Source: a virus. From it: 25,803 nt of DNA. The notes beneath the pieces were generated by a model, which saw only the letters and a program-made list of their open reading frames with translations, did no database searches and was not told where the DNA came from. Shown one piece after another: positions 8,916-17,520 of the stretch (positions are counted from its first letter, which is position 1; the number at the start of each line of letters is the position of its first letter). The stretch covers positions 1 to 25,803 of the IMG/VR virus record IMGVR_UViG_3300025941_000088; one strand, written 5' to 3'. The position numbers and the translations under genes were made by a program.

Positions 8916-9815
8916 TTAATTCCCATAGCCGCTGTCAGGGACATTTTCCCACCCAATCAACGTGTTGAGAGGATCTGGAGCCATATGCAATGTCGCGCTG
9001 CCCGAATCATTCGCCTTGGCGATCGACCAGAGATTTTCAAACTCTGAGGTATATTGATCGCCGAAACCTTTAGCCTGGTAATAGGCATTCTTCAGCCCGA
9101 CAATAATCAGGCCATCAGGGAAGATACAAGTATCTGTATCAGCAGTGAAATACTGCTTACGATTGCCGGTGGCATCAAATACTGCGCCATTACTGATGTA
9201 TTCAAAGCCGAGATATTCCGGCGAGCTAACTGCGGGCCAGATTTGGAAGAATCCGCCGAGATAAGTCCATCGAATACGTGGGCCAGTCGAAATATAGCCT
9301 GACTTCAGCCATTGCCATTGTTGCGGAGTTTCAGGACCAAGCATTTCCCAATGCTTCGACTTGTCCCATTGGGTACGATCAACAGGACGGTCATAATCGG
9401 CCGGCATGGAATATTTCGTTTTGCAGAAGGTAATCGGAATATTCGTCCCCGATGCACTAGCTGCTTGCGTCATCGTTACCTGAGTCGCGGAATCCTTGGT
9501 TTGAATATACGTATCGTTATTCACGCCAGTGGCGACGATCTGATAGGTATTATCCAAGCCAGTCGTATTCGCGATATTCGTGATGATTGGGCTATTAGCC
9601 GCGACAGTCCCGGTAGTCTGCAGGAATTGCGTGGTAAAGCGATATTCAACACGAAGAGACTGCCAGATGTAATCACGCTGCAAATCACTCAGGACGCGAT
9701 TCAACAGTGCAAAAAGCTGGATCGTATCGGTAGAAGTTGAGCCAGCTACTAGCGTCGGAACTGGGATTGCCATTTCCTGTGTCGCAGCCTGGATGATTTG
9801 CAGCATGGTTTTCAT
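8916..9815 (-). CDS. Head-tail adaptor / tail accessory protein (gp4-like)
   Basis: This 299-aa protein starts with a helical segment (MLQIIQAATQEMAIPVP, then FALLNRVLSDLQRDYIWQSLRVEYRF) typical of podovirus tail accessory factors that bind the portal. A beta-rich portion in the middle includes IVATGVNNDTYIQTKDSATQVTM-like strands. The second half has conserved aromatic blocks (PADYDRPVDRTQWD, FFQIWPAV, YLGFEYISNG, CIFPDGLIIVGLKNAYYQAKGF). The order decoration proteins, adaptor, tail hub matches P22-like and BPP-1-like genomes. The Shine-Dalgarno (AAAGGAAAG) lies before ATG 9815. I am confident of the family role and less so of exact equivalence to P22 gp4. Confidence 0.7.
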   Translation of the reverse strand: MKTMLQIIQAATQEMAIPVPTLVAGSTSTDTIQLFALLNRVLSDLQRDYIWQSLRVEYRFTTQFLQTTGTVAANSPIITNIANTTGLDNTYQIVATGVNNDTYIQTKDSATQVTMTQAASASGTNIPITFCKTKYSMPADYDRPVDRTQWDKSKHWEMLGPETPQQWQWLKSGYISTGPRIRWTYLGGFFQIWPAVSSPEYLGFEYISNGAVFDATGNRKQYFTADTDTCIFPDGLIIVGLKNAYYQAKGFGDQYTSEFENLWSIAKANDSGSATLHMAPDPLNTLIGWENVPDSGYGN

Positions 9816-9818
9816 CGA

Positions 9819-10484
9819 TTAACTTTCCTTTGGCGGTCGGCCACGGCGCGGCGCTTCCTCAGATTTTACTTCTTCCTGAGTAACTTGAGTTTGATTTGCC
9901 AGCATTTCAAAATGCGCCTGCATTTTCTGCATTTGATCGCGCATCGCCTGATTCTCAGCTTCCATTGCTTTCAGACGTTCATCGCTCTTAGCTGCTGCCG
10001 ATTCATCAGACGCCAGTTTCAAATAGCGTTGAGCAGCCTCACGGAAAGCATATGGCGACATGCCGGCCAGCATACCAATCTGCTGAATATTGGAATCCGA
10101 TGCATTTGCAATATCCTCAACGGAGAGGAATTTCAAAGCGCGCAATTCTTCAGCTTGGGCAGGAGTAATACGCGGCCACTGATTGATCGGAGTCTTGCCA
10201 GCCAAACGCTGATCGCCCTGCATCTTGTTCTGATAATGCGCCCATTGCAGCGGGAAACGGCGTTTATGATCCTCGCGCACGAATGTTTCAACGATGTTCT
10301 TATCGTCGCCTGGTACATAGATGCGCACCATATCGCAATCATCGAAGATCGGACGACCTTCCTGCTCAGTTTTGAAGTTATTCTTCAGCGGCTTGCTAAA
10401 GAACACCACAGACAGTCGCGCATCAGGATTAGATGCGCCGACAAACTCAGGATTATTCAGGTCGGAAGCTAGCATGTTACTCAT
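9819..10484 (-). CDS. Conserved phage structural-operon protein with AT-hook-like tail
   Basis: This 221-aa protein opens MSNMLASDLNNPEFVGASNPDARLS and has a mixed N-terminal domain (DMVRIYVPGDDKNIVETFVRE), then a helical region. A coiled coil covers about residues 150-195 (DERLKAMEAENQAMRDQMQKMQAHFEML). It ends in EEAPRRGRPPKES, where RRGRPPK is an AT-hook-type minor-groove binding motif. The helical segment near 108-150 (ITPAQAEELRALKFLSVEDIAN, then IGMLAGMSPYAFREAAQRYL) could be a helix-hairpin-helix-like fold. The gene sits between the decoration-like proteins and the tail adaptor and has a GAAGGG Shine-Dalgarno. Related proteins occur in other podovirus head operons but have no assigned function. 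DNA binding is an inference. Confidence 0.6.
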   Translation of the reverse strand: MSNMLASDLNNPEFVGASNPDARLSVVFFSKPLKNNFKTEQEGRPIFDDCDMVRIYVPGDDKNIVETFVREDHKRRFPLQWAHYQNKMQGDQRLAGKTPINQWPRITPAQAEELRALKFLSVEDIANASDSNIQQIGMLAGMSPYAFREAAQRYLKLASDESAAAKSDERLKAMEAENQAMRDQMQKMQAHFEMLANQTQVTQEEVKSEEAPRRGRPPKES

Positions 10485-10520
10485 TTGTGATTTCCCTTCA
10501 AGTAATTGAGGTAGTCATTA

Positions 10521-10544
10521 GAAAAATGGGGAGCGAACTCCCCA
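10521..10544 (-). terminator. Hairpin terminator after the second decoration-like gene
   Basis: On the minus strand a perfect 7-bp stem (TGGGGAG/CTCCCCA, plus positions 10527-10533 and 10538-10544) has a TTCG tetraloop and is followed directly by TTTTTC. This is the form of an intrinsic terminator just past the stop at 10549. It probably terminates only part of the transcription, because the tail genes continue on the same strand. Confidence 0.75.
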
Positions 10545-10548
10545 CGAA

Positions 10549-10929
10549 TTACGCGCTGACGATAGCGAAGTAATTGCCGTCGCCGCGAGCAAGGAACAAT
10601 GCGGATTTACCGCTAGCGACAGAAACTGCCGCATTCGTCGCTGCAAGACCGATCTTGAAGCCTACTGGCGGATAAACAGACAGCGCATTAGCGCCATTGT
10701 TCACTACCACCAGAGCATCACCACCAGTCACGCGAAAACCAGTTGCAGGCAAAACAGCACCAGTGCTCGCGGCTGCTGTGGTGAACTCAGTAGTTGCGGC
10801 GGTCAGTGCGAATGCAGTTGCTTGACTGTTGCCCGTTGCGGTCTGCCCGAGTTGCTGCAAACCACCGATTGCTTGTGCGGCAGGCCAGGAAATACCTGCA
10901 CCCATCATGTCCGTCTGAAAACCTAGCAT
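10549..10929 (-). CDS. Small virion protein, probable capsid decoration or stabilising protein
   Basis: This 126-aa protein is rich in Ala, Gly and Thr with alternating hydrophobic residues, as in a beta-sandwich. It contains ATAFALTAATTEFTTAA, then TGFRVTGGDALVVVNNGANALSVYPPVG, and the closing AALFLARGDGNYFAIVSA-like strand. Short proteins of this pattern follow the major capsid gene in many podoviruses. A strong AAAGGAG lies about 7 bases before the ATG. The gene is flanked by two UUCG-loop hairpins, so its mRNA level is probably set separately from the tail genes downstream. Role inferred from position and composition. Confidence 0.6.
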   Translation of the reverse strand: MLGFQTDMMGAGISWPAAQAIGGLQQLGQTATGNSQATAFALTAATTEFTTAAASTGAVLPATGFRVTGGDALVVVNNGANALSVYPPVGFKIGLAATNAAVSVASGKSALFLARGDGNYFAIVSA

Positions 10930-10950
10930 GTTGTTCTCCTTTGAGAAGAA

Positions 10951-10966
10951 TGGGGCCGAAGCCCCA
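10951..10966 (-). terminator. UUCG-loop hairpin (weak terminator or processing element)
   Basis: A perfect 6-bp stem TGGGGC/GCCCCA with a TTCG loop on the minus strand sits just after the stop of the first decoration-like gene. The tail is TTCTTCTC, not a clean T run, so read-through is likely. It is nearly the same as the hairpin at 10521-10544. Confidence 0.55.
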
Positions 10967-10970
10967 TTTA

Positions 10971-11480
10971 TTAGGTAATCGCGCCCTGTGCGTGCGGACG
11001 ATTAATCTCAACAACAGCTTGGTTCGCAGCAGGAGTGCCAGTAGCAGTCACGTTGATTGCACCGAGAACTTGAGTGCCAGCGGCGGCAGTCGAGGTCAAT
11101 TGACCAGAACCAGCCAGATATACCGGAGCCGGACCAGCAGCCAGAGTGCCATTAGTAGCGCAAACTGCATTGCCATAGACCTGATACCAGCCATACTGAC
11201 CAGCCACGTTTACCGACATTGCCACCGCGATAGGACGAGCCTGGTTAGCAGTGTTTGCCGCCAGCGTGGTTTGGCCGGTTGGCGTGCCAGTGGTATTGCC
11301 CACATAGGTAACTACCGAGCCGACAACGGTCGAAGCAACACCCAGCAGATAAATAAATTCGCCAGCGCCATAAACAGGATCTACAGCGCTGACAATCATG
11401 CCGATTGGGTGATTTTTGACCGTGTCAGTCACGGCGATAGGCTGGAAGCCAGCCAGGGGATTTTGAATAGTGTAAGCCAT
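10971..11480 (-). CDS. Capsid decoration-like virion protein
   Basis: This 169-aa protein begins MAYTIQNPLAGFQPIAVTDT and contains GEFIYLLGVASTVVGSVVTY, then QYGWYQVYGNAVC, and ends QAVVEINRPHAQGAIT. The beta-rich, small-residue composition, the short length and the position directly after the major capsid gene fit a head decoration or cement protein. It has a strong AAGGAG Shine-Dalgarno about 7 bases before the ATG, like the coat gene, which suggests a high copy number. I have no enzyme motif to report. Confidence 0.65.
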   Translation of the reverse strand: MAYTIQNPLAGFQPIAVTDTVKNHPIGMIVSAVDPVYGAGEFIYLLGVASTVVGSVVTYVGNTTGTPTGQTTLAANTANQARPIAVAMSVNVAGQYGWYQVYGNAVCATNGTLAAGPAPVYLAGSGQLTSTAAAGTQVLGAINVTATGTPAANQAVVEINRPHAQGAIT

Positions 11481-11504
11481 GTTATTTCTCCTTAACTGTT
11501 TCCA

Positions 11505-12506
11505 TCAGGAAATCAAAACGCCCTGGAATTGCGAGCCAGAAACGGTCAGATTGCCAGCCCAGCCATACAGACGCACAATCGCATCCTGGTTCACGGCTTG
11601 ACGTTCGCCACCGATTGGCACGAAGTTACGGTCTTTATGTGGACGGAAGAAGATGTATTTGGTGTTCAGGAACCACATGTGATTTGCAGTTGCTGCAGCA
11701 CCGATACCACCATCCAGAACCACATCAGCCGAAGTACCGCCGCCATAGAATTTCAGGCTAGCGAAACCAGCGCCAGCATCACCGGAGCCGTCCGAAGTAA
11801 CACGCTGGATAGCTTGCAGCGAGTTGGCATACAGAGCGTAATAGTTGGTATCTGCAACGATCAGATCGGGCATATCAGTACCGCGAACCAGTTGCAGAGC
11901 CAGCTTGGTCATGTATTGCTGAATGTTCGCTACCGAAACAGCGGCACCGCCATCAGTCACGCCGGAAAACTTACGTGGTTGCCAGAAGGTCCATGTTGCA
12001 CGGTCAATGCCGCCATAAGTGCCAGTGGTTGGTACATCAGGTACGGCAGCTGCCAGGCCGGTAATATTCTTACCGCCATTGCCGGTACCATCCTGATAGA
12101 TGTCCGAACCGATACGGTTCAGCAGACGAGCTTCGGAAACCATCATACGACCGTCCAGCAGGTCAATGATTTGTTCTTTACCGCTGTTTTGCAGCATTTC
12201 CAAGCCAGACATCGTCACAGCATCGGCATATTGCTTGATGCTGTATTGAGCAGCCGAAATCGGGCTATCTGGCGAAATATTGATCGCTTCATAGCCAGAG
12301 TAAGATGCGCTGTTATCCGTTGCCGGATCGTTATACATGATTTCTTCCAAAATCACGTTACCACCGGAGAATGGTCGAACATTGCCACGCGCTTTCAAGC
12401 GACGCAGCAGCGCATTGTTGTTGGTCAAGTTGTCGGCCAGTTCACCAGAGCGGCTCTGGATCGTGGTCGCGATGATATCGGTAATTTGAGAGTTGGCAAA
12501 AGCCAT
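11505..12506 (-). CDS. Major capsid protein
   Basis: This 333-aa protein has the general layout of HK97-fold coat proteins. The N-terminal helical arm has SRSGELADNLTNNNALLRRL, followed by an E-loop-like section with FSGGNVILEEIMYNDPATDNSASYSGYE. The long helix region includes AAQYSIKQYADAVTMSGLEMLQNSGKEQIIDLLDGRMMVSEARLLNRIGSDIYQDG (residues roughly 80-140). DLIVADTNYYALYANSLQAIQRV and FLNTKYIFFRPHKDRNFVPIG are typical of a P domain and A domain. It directly follows the scaffold gene and has the best Shine-Dalgarno of the operon (AAAGGAG). It is a close match to the podovirus coat protein type seen in this gene order. Confidence 0.85.
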   Translation of the reverse strand: MAFANSQITDIIATTIQSRSGELADNLTNNNALLRRLKARGNVRPFSGGNVILEEIMYNDPATDNSASYSGYEAINISPDSPISAAQYSIKQYADAVTMSGLEMLQNSGKEQIIDLLDGRMMVSEARLLNRIGSDIYQDGTGNGGKNITGLAAAVPDVPTTGTYGGIDRATWTFWQPRKFSGVTDGGAAVSVANIQQYMTKLALQLVRGTDMPDLIVADTNYYALYANSLQAIQRVTSDGSGDAGAGFASLKFYGGGTSADVVLDGGIGAAATANHMWFLNTKYIFFRPHKDRNFVPIGGERQAVNQDAIVRLYGWAGNLTVSGSQFQGVLIS

Positions 12507-12527
12507 GATATTTCTCCTTTAGACAGA

Positions 12528-13556
12528 TCAAACTCGGCCAGGCTCAACGGAATCAAATGCTTCCATCAGAGCACCGCGCCTATCCTTTGCGGTAGGGACT
12601 GGAATCATTGTGCTAGGAGTAGCACTTTTTACCTGTCCACCACTCGCTTTCGCTTTCGCGACTTGAACTGCTTTGGCCTGTTGCTGAGTCTGCAGATTGG
12701 CTTGAGCTACTCGCTCTTGTTCAGCTTTCCATGCATCATCAGACAGCCTTACAGCCTTCGCATAAGCGTCATCAAGGTCTTGAGCACGACCTGCCTCTAG
12801 TAATAGGGCCATGTCCTCGCGTACCTGCTCAAAGTGCGGATACTTAGCGGCATCCGTAAACTTTGCCAATTCTTGTTGCACTACTGCTTGTTCCTGCTGC
12901 TCGCGCCAGTTAGTGACGCCACTTACTTGCTGCTTAATATTTTGAAGCTCTTGCATCAATTGCATGGCAACCGGATCGACTTGACCTTGCTGCGCCTGAT
13001 GAACTGCTGCCAATGGGACGCCATATTCTTGCGCCAATTGGCTGAACATCTGCAATTTCTGCTCTGGCGTACCCATCACGAGAGTGCGATGGGCATTACC
13101 AAGATTCTTAATCCATGTAGCCGGCTGAATGTTGTTCTGCTGCAGAATTGGCATGAACTCATTCATTACACTCGTAAGCTCGCGGGCCTGTTCTGCTTCG
13201 CCCTTGTAAGCCGTTACGCCTGCTGCATATTGCTTTTCACGCTCAAAGTTATATTCGTACAGCTTACGTGCTTCTTCGGCGCTGAGCGCTTCACCACGAC
13301 CCAATTTGTCCTGCAATGGGCGATATTCTTTGCGCCAGGTAGTCAGCTCTCGCTGGGTCATTTGCTGCTCATCAGGCGTCAACGGCTCTTTTGGAGCTTC
13401 GGCCTTTGGAGTTTCAGGAGCAAATTTACCCTGCTCATCCCGATTGCGATCAATTACAGGCTTAGTTTCTACTTCTGGAGTTTCCAGATTATCAAAACTA
13501 GCCGCAAGCATATCACGTCGAGATTCGGGCTGATCTACTTCGTTTTCGAGTTCCAT
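12528..13556 (-). CDS. Capsid scaffolding protein
   Basis: This 342-aa, highly charged, Gln-rich and mostly helical protein starts MELENEVDQPESRRDMLAASF. It has an acidic, probably disordered N-terminus (about 1-70), then helical segments (ELTTWRKEYRPLQDKLGRGE, then ARKLYEYNFEREKQYAAG), and the block KYPHFEQVREDMALLLEAGRAQDLDDAYAKAVRL (about 240-275), which is characteristic of phage scaffolds. The C-terminal basic end (KDRRGALMEAFDSVEPGRV) could contact the coat protein. It lies between portal and coat genes, the usual place. A Shine-Dalgarno AGAGGA precedes the ATG. Confidence 0.8.
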   Translation of the reverse strand: MELENEVDQPESRRDMLAASFDNLETPEVETKPVIDRNRDEQGKFAPETPKAEAPKEPLTPDEQQMTQRELTTWRKEYRPLQDKLGRGEALSAEEARKLYEYNFEREKQYAAGVTAYKGEAEQARELTSVMNEFMPILQQNNIQPATWIKNLGNAHRTLVMGTPEQKLQMFSQLAQEYGVPLAAVHQAQQGQVDPVAMQLMQELQNIKQQVSGVTNWREQQEQAVVQQELAKFTDAAKYPHFEQVREDMALLLEAGRAQDLDDAYAKAVRLSDDAWKAEQERVAQANLQTQQQAKAVQVAKAKASGGQVKSATPSTMIPVPTAKDRRGALMEAFDSVEPGRV

Positions 13557-13585
13557 TTAAATCCTCTCAAGTAATCGAGAAAGAG

Positions 13586-13915
13586 TTATTTCAATTTTTC
13601 ATTTATCGTGCGGATAAGAGTATCTTTTAATCCAGGCGGTGGCGCAATATGTTTCTTTGGTGCTGGTAATTTCTCATTACCTACTTCTACTACATTATGT
13701 TGCTTTAAATGTGCCCGATGCTGACTGCGACTAGTAATCCAACTTCCATCGCACATACTCTGATAAGGCTGAATATCGGCAGTAACCATTGATGCAACAA
13801 TCTTGCGCTGCATGGTAACTCCGCAATGCTGAGGCAAATTCTCATCCATCTTGGAGATAGGGCGATAAATATCCTCTTCATGACCGCATTGGCACATCAT
13901 GGCGTAAATCGGCAT
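13586..13915 (-). CDS. FmdB-like zinc-ribbon protein
   Basis: This 109-aa protein begins MPIYAMMCQCGHEEDIYRPISKMDENLPQHCG: Cys8, Cys10 and Cys31 with a nearby histidine make an FmdB-type zinc ribbon (the usual family pattern is YxxxCxxCGxxFE...PxCG). Here the first knuckle is CQC, so zinc binding may be atypical. The rest is basic and ends TLIRTINEKLK. It overlaps the portal stop by one base (TAATG), so translation is coupled. Similar proteins lie between portal and scaffold in other podoviruses with no assigned role. Confidence 0.7.
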   Translation of the reverse strand: MPIYAMMCQCGHEEDIYRPISKMDENLPQHCGVTMQRKIVASMVTADIQPYQSMCDGSWITSRSQHRAHLKQHNVVEVGNEKLPAPKKHIAPPPGLKDTLIRTINEKLK

Positions 13916-16086
13916 TATTGCGGCTCCTGAGAGGCATTTTCAGCGGCAGTAACTTGGGAAGCTTGCAGTGTAGTTTGCGCGCCAATCTCAGCCACTTCAA
14001 TTCTATTAGCGTTTTCCATGGCTTTAATCAGCAATTGCACTTGACCACGCATTGCTTCCAATTCTTTAGCATTAGCCTGTCGCTGCATTTCCAATTGGGC
14101 TTCAAGGCGTGCTTCCAATTGAGAACGTTGAGCTTCCAATTGATTGCGATTCTGTTCCTCTTGCGCCTGGAATTGCTGGCGAGCCAATTCAAGCTCTTTC
14201 TCTGCTTGAATCTCACGGTCTTTCAGCATGGCTTGCAATTGAGCTTTCTGTTGTTCAGCCTGGGCGTTAGCTTGTGCTGCCAATTCTTCTTTGCTTGGCT
14301 TCGGCTGCGGATTCTGCGCCTCTTGAGTCAATTGGTCGATCATCTGATCAATCGCACCCTCTACCGTTTTACCAACTTTGAAACCACTTACGCCATATTT
14401 CAGGAGCAGAGCAGATAAAGGAGCCAGTTGTGGAGCTTGCTGTACAGCAGCCATGGCATCACGCAGGAAGCCAGAAACGGCCCCCAAAAATTGAACACGG
14501 TCATTCTTTTCCTGTTCCTCATTCATCTGCACCATGGAATCACTGGAAACCTCGATACGGAAGCCCATTAGCGGGCCTTCGTTCGTTTCAGCTTCGGGAT
14601 TCATTGCGCGATCGCCCATCAGCAATTGAACGGCTGGGCCAACCAATTGTTGATCGGATGGCTGCAATTGCTGGGCCGATGCAATCTTGAGGAAGTTTTC
14701 AGGCTGGAAATGCTTGCAGATGATCTGCGCTTTGATCTGGAGCAGCTCAGTTGCAAATTTGACAACCGCCTCTTGGTTAGAGCGCAGACGCATACTGCCG
14801 AACTGACCTTTCAGCTTCTGAGCGCCGTAAGTCTCCTGTGGGTCAGAGGAACCACGCACGATATCCGAGATCCCCATCAGCTCGTAAATCTCGTTCTTGA
14901 CTGCATCCATCGCGGCATAGGCTTCGTTCAGCGCCTGGACAATGGGAGCAATATCAAACAAGTCGATCGAGCCTTTAAGCCCCGCTTTCTCGGAGAAGTT
15001 CTGGAAGCTCTTGACCGGGATCAGATCGCCATTTCCTGCTTCCTTAAATAGTCGGGCCAGTTCAGGGATAGATGCGTCATAGACGCCCTTCACCACCAGC
15101 ATCTTAATCAGGCCATCAATGCGGACAGCCAATTTGTTAAGCTGCTGCGCCTGATCTTGATACTGCTTATAGTCAGGAACAGGGATCAGCGTATCGCTGG
15201 TCAGCGTGGCATAGAGAGGGCGAGGGCATGGGAAGAAGCATTCCAGCTTCAGCGGATCGGGACGCTCATCAATGATCTGTTTCAGCGTCTTAGAGAACCA
15301 AATAGCTTTCTGATTCTCTTTGTCCCAAATCTCATAGATACAGGCCTGGGATTTAGCATCTTGGCTGCTGTTTTGCGTGAAATTACCGTTATTGATCGCA
15401 TCCGGTTTGGTATCCAGTGGAATGCGATAGGCAATCTCTTCGCCAAAGCGCTTAATCAGCGCGTCACGATTCATGTATACCTTGCGCCATACTGCCGGCA
15501 CCTCTTCCCATGTGCGCGCAATGACGTGCCCAAAATCCTTCCAGTGGACATAATCTACCGGGCAGCATTCGTATTCAATCTCTTCGATTTGCTCGCCCAC
15601 AACACCTGCGTCAGCATCATCGGTGACTTGCAATCCATCTTCTGGCTCGCCTGGCAGAGCAACAATATGCGGCTCATAGCGCACCCATGCCTGTCCTCGA
15701 CCACCCAAGAATCGATCACGCACGCAGTTTTCCATTGCTGCGCCGTAATCTGGATAGTGGTCTACTTCAAAGGATAGAGCACGCTCAAGCAACAGAGCTG
15801 CAACCCGGCCCACTGGATCAGTGTCGCGGTAGCGGCGGGATACGTCAGGTTTGGGAAGTCGGGAGAATACTGCGGGCAGCAGCGTTTGAATGTTGGACCA
15901 GAGAATATTGAAATTGACCGCTTGAGTATTCCGATTATCCGCATTGCTGTCGAAATCACGGTAAATCTTGACGATTTTCTCGGCGCGATTCTCCCATTTC
16001 TTGAATTCGCGCTCATAAGCAGCAATGGCCTCTACCCACTTTTGGGAAGGACTGGTAACAATATCGCGATTATCAGTAGTAGCCAT
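13915..16086 (-). CDS. Portal protein
   Basis: This 723-aa protein is the length of the P22 portal. The N-terminus has KWVEAIAAYEREFKKWENRAEKIVKIYRD and the typical podovirus portal block NILWSNIQTLLPAVFSRLPKPDVSRRYRDTDP (about 60-90). The middle contains VRDRFLGGRGQAWVRYEPH, and the helical SGDIVRGSSDPQETYGAQKLKGQFG-like segment lies near 400-420 (written MGISDIVRGSSDPQETYGAQ). The last 125 residues are one long Gln/Glu/Ala coiled coil, comparable to the barrel that extends from the P22 portal into the head. It begins directly after the TerL stop (TAA then ATG), suggesting translational coupling. The family call is firm; the barrel comparison is inference. Confidence 0.85.
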   Translation of the reverse strand: MATTDNRDIVTSPSQKWVEAIAAYEREFKKWENRAEKIVKIYRDFDSNADNRNTQAVNFNILWSNIQTLLPAVFSRLPKPDVSRRYRDTDPVGRVAALLLERALSFEVDHYPDYGAAMENCVRDRFLGGRGQAWVRYEPHIVALPGEPEDGLQVTDDADAGVVGEQIEEIEYECCPVDYVHWKDFGHVIARTWEEVPAVWRKVYMNRDALIKRFGEEIAYRIPLDTKPDAINNGNFTQNSSQDAKSQACIYEIWDKENQKAIWFSKTLKQIIDERPDPLKLECFFPCPRPLYATLTSDTLIPVPDYKQYQDQAQQLNKLAVRIDGLIKMLVVKGVYDASIPELARLFKEAGNGDLIPVKSFQNFSEKAGLKGSIDLFDIAPIVQALNEAYAAMDAVKNEIYELMGISDIVRGSSDPQETYGAQKLKGQFGSMRLRSNQEAVVKFATELLQIKAQIICKHFQPENFLKIASAQQLQPSDQQLVGPAVQLLMGDRAMNPEAETNEGPLMGFRIEVSSDSMVQMNEEQEKNDRVQFLGAVSGFLRDAMAAVQQAPQLAPLSALLLKYGVSGFKVGKTVEGAIDQMIDQLTQEAQNPQPKPSKEELAAQANAQAEQQKAQLQAMLKDREIQAEKELELARQQFQAQEEQNRNQLEAQRSQLEARLEAQLEMQRQANAKELEAMRGQVQLLIKAMENANRIEVAEIGAQTTLQASQVTAAENASQEPQ

Positions 16087-17520
16087 TTAAATGCGCCCTG
16101 GTTCTCTTTTAGGCGTCGAAGCCCACATTTCCTCAAGTGTAACATTATTTTTGCCGATGCCGACAAAGATGGCTCGCATATCCTCTGGTTTTTGAGGTGG
16201 CGGTTCAGCTTGTTGCATTATCTGGCAGCCATAACTAAATCCATCGCCATCATGGGATGACCAATCGTGAACAGGATCAGATCCGAATATCTTGGCTTCT
16301 TCGTCATATTCATAGCGCCAATTGCGTAGACCATCTAATCCACGCTCGCATTTAGTCTGATTGAATTTAACTTTGCCAATCATCACCCTAGCAGCATTAA
16401 CACGGTCAGCAATAGAAGATCGGGGAACCATAGCCACATATTTAGTGCCGAATTTCTCGATGAATATCTCAACCGCGCTATGCTTTGCGCTAAATGTCTT
16501 AGCCCTAGCATCATGTGGCATCCAGATCCTGCCTAAAGCTGGCTTTCCCTCGCTGGTCTTATAAGCCTCAAGCATATTTTTCAGCTTATAGCACCATTCC
16601 TCCGCATCAATCGCCCATCCACTGGCATAATCGATGATCTGATAGCCGCCAATCTGTGGTTGCCAGAACCACCAAGTAGCTGTGTCGCGTCGGCCCAAGT
16701 CACAAGTAATCTCGATTGGCGCACCGTAGGGATCGTATTGGACTTCATCACTGACTCGGCCTTCTTTCTCTGCTGCAGCGATAGAACGAGCCAGGATTGC
16801 GCCCATGATTGCCGCATCGAAGGAACAGAGATATTCCTGTTCAAATTTGGCTCGCCCGTAATCTTCACCGAATGAATCGACATATTCCTTCAGCTCAGCC
16901 GCGAGTTGTGCGGGCGTCATTGTTCGGACGTCGTAAGCATCCAGGCGCTGAGCAAATACGTCTAAGCCAGCGCGCATGTTCTTTTCAGCCGCTGCGAATG
17001 TCGTATAAGCGTGATTCCTGCCGCGTGGAGTGGTGATGAAGGCTTGCCAACCGTTATTTTCAGCGATGATAGGACGGAGATATGCGCGGACGTTTGGATT
17101 CGATAGCGCCCATTCCGAATAGACAATGCCCGCAGGTGTGGTGCCGACCAAGCTATCCGGGTTATCTGAGCCTACGACCTGCCACGTGCTGCCATTGATA
17201 AACTCAATGGTCATTTTGGTGTTGTCAGTGCGCTTTCTCAGTTCTAGCGGGAAAGCTTCATCAATGCGCTTCTTACCAGTGCTCGGATTAACCGCATCCC
17301 AAATTGCCTTACGCGCCTGGTTGTACTCGGGAAGCATATGCCAGTAGTTGGCAACACGCTCAAATGAAGCGCATGCCGCCCAATGAAGGCAGACAGCATC
17401 CTTACCAGCTCGGCGCGGCCAAATGAGCTCAGCATGCCGCCCGCCATTTTCCAAATATGACCAAGCGGCCATTTGATATTCGCGTGGCCGCCATTCATTC
17501 GGAAGCTGGATAATGCTCAA
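16087..17520 (-). CDS. Terminase large subunit (packaging ATPase-nuclease)
   Basis: This 477-aa protein has an N-terminal ATPase: a Walker A-like loop WPRRAGKD at 34-41 (variant with D after GK), Walker B GIVYSEW with the acidic residue at 136, and coupling motif ITTPRGRN at 162-169. The C-terminal RNase H-type nuclease has candidate acidic residues in ITCDLGRRDTA (D274), MPHDARAK (D336) and DWSSHDGDGFSYG (D424/D426). The frame starts at TTG 17520, whose bases overlap the previous stop (TTGA); an AGGAAG Shine-Dalgarno lies about 8 bases upstream. No ATG occurs in the frame before residue 17. TTG and overlap suggest expression depends on translation of the preceding gene. Confidence 0.9.
   Translation of the reverse strand: MSIIQLPNEWRPREYQMAAWSYLENGGRHAELIWPRRAGKDAVCLHWAACASFERVANYWHMLPEYNQARKAIWDAVNPSTGKKRIDEAFPLELRKRTDNTKMTIEFINGSTWQVVGSDNPDSLVGTTPAGIVYSEWALSNPNVRAYLRPIIAENNGWQAFITTPRGRNHAYTTFAAAEKNMRAGLDVFAQRLDAYDVRTMTPAQLAAELKEYVDSFGEDYGRAKFEQEYLCSFDAAIMGAILARSIAAAEKEGRVSDEVQYDPYGAPIEITCDLGRRDTATWWFWQPQIGGYQIIDYASGWAIDAEEWCYKLKNMLEAYKTSEGKPALGRIWMPHDARAKTFSAKHSAVEIFIEKFGTKYVAMVPRSSIADRVNAARVMIGKVKFNQTKCERGLDGLRNWRYEYDEEAKIFGSDPVHDWSSHDGDGFSYGCQIMQQAEPPPQKPEDMRAIFVGIGKNNVTLEEMWASTPKREPGRI

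Noticed and set aside
11529-12800. Long plus-strand ORF (423 codons) opposite the capsid and scaffold genes
   Set aside because: It is a shadow of two well-supported genes, has no recognisable motif and an odd composition rich in His, Arg and Cys.
15157-15777. Plus-strand ORF of 206 codons in the portal gene
   Set aside because: Antisense shadow; the portal frame is strongly supported over the same bases.
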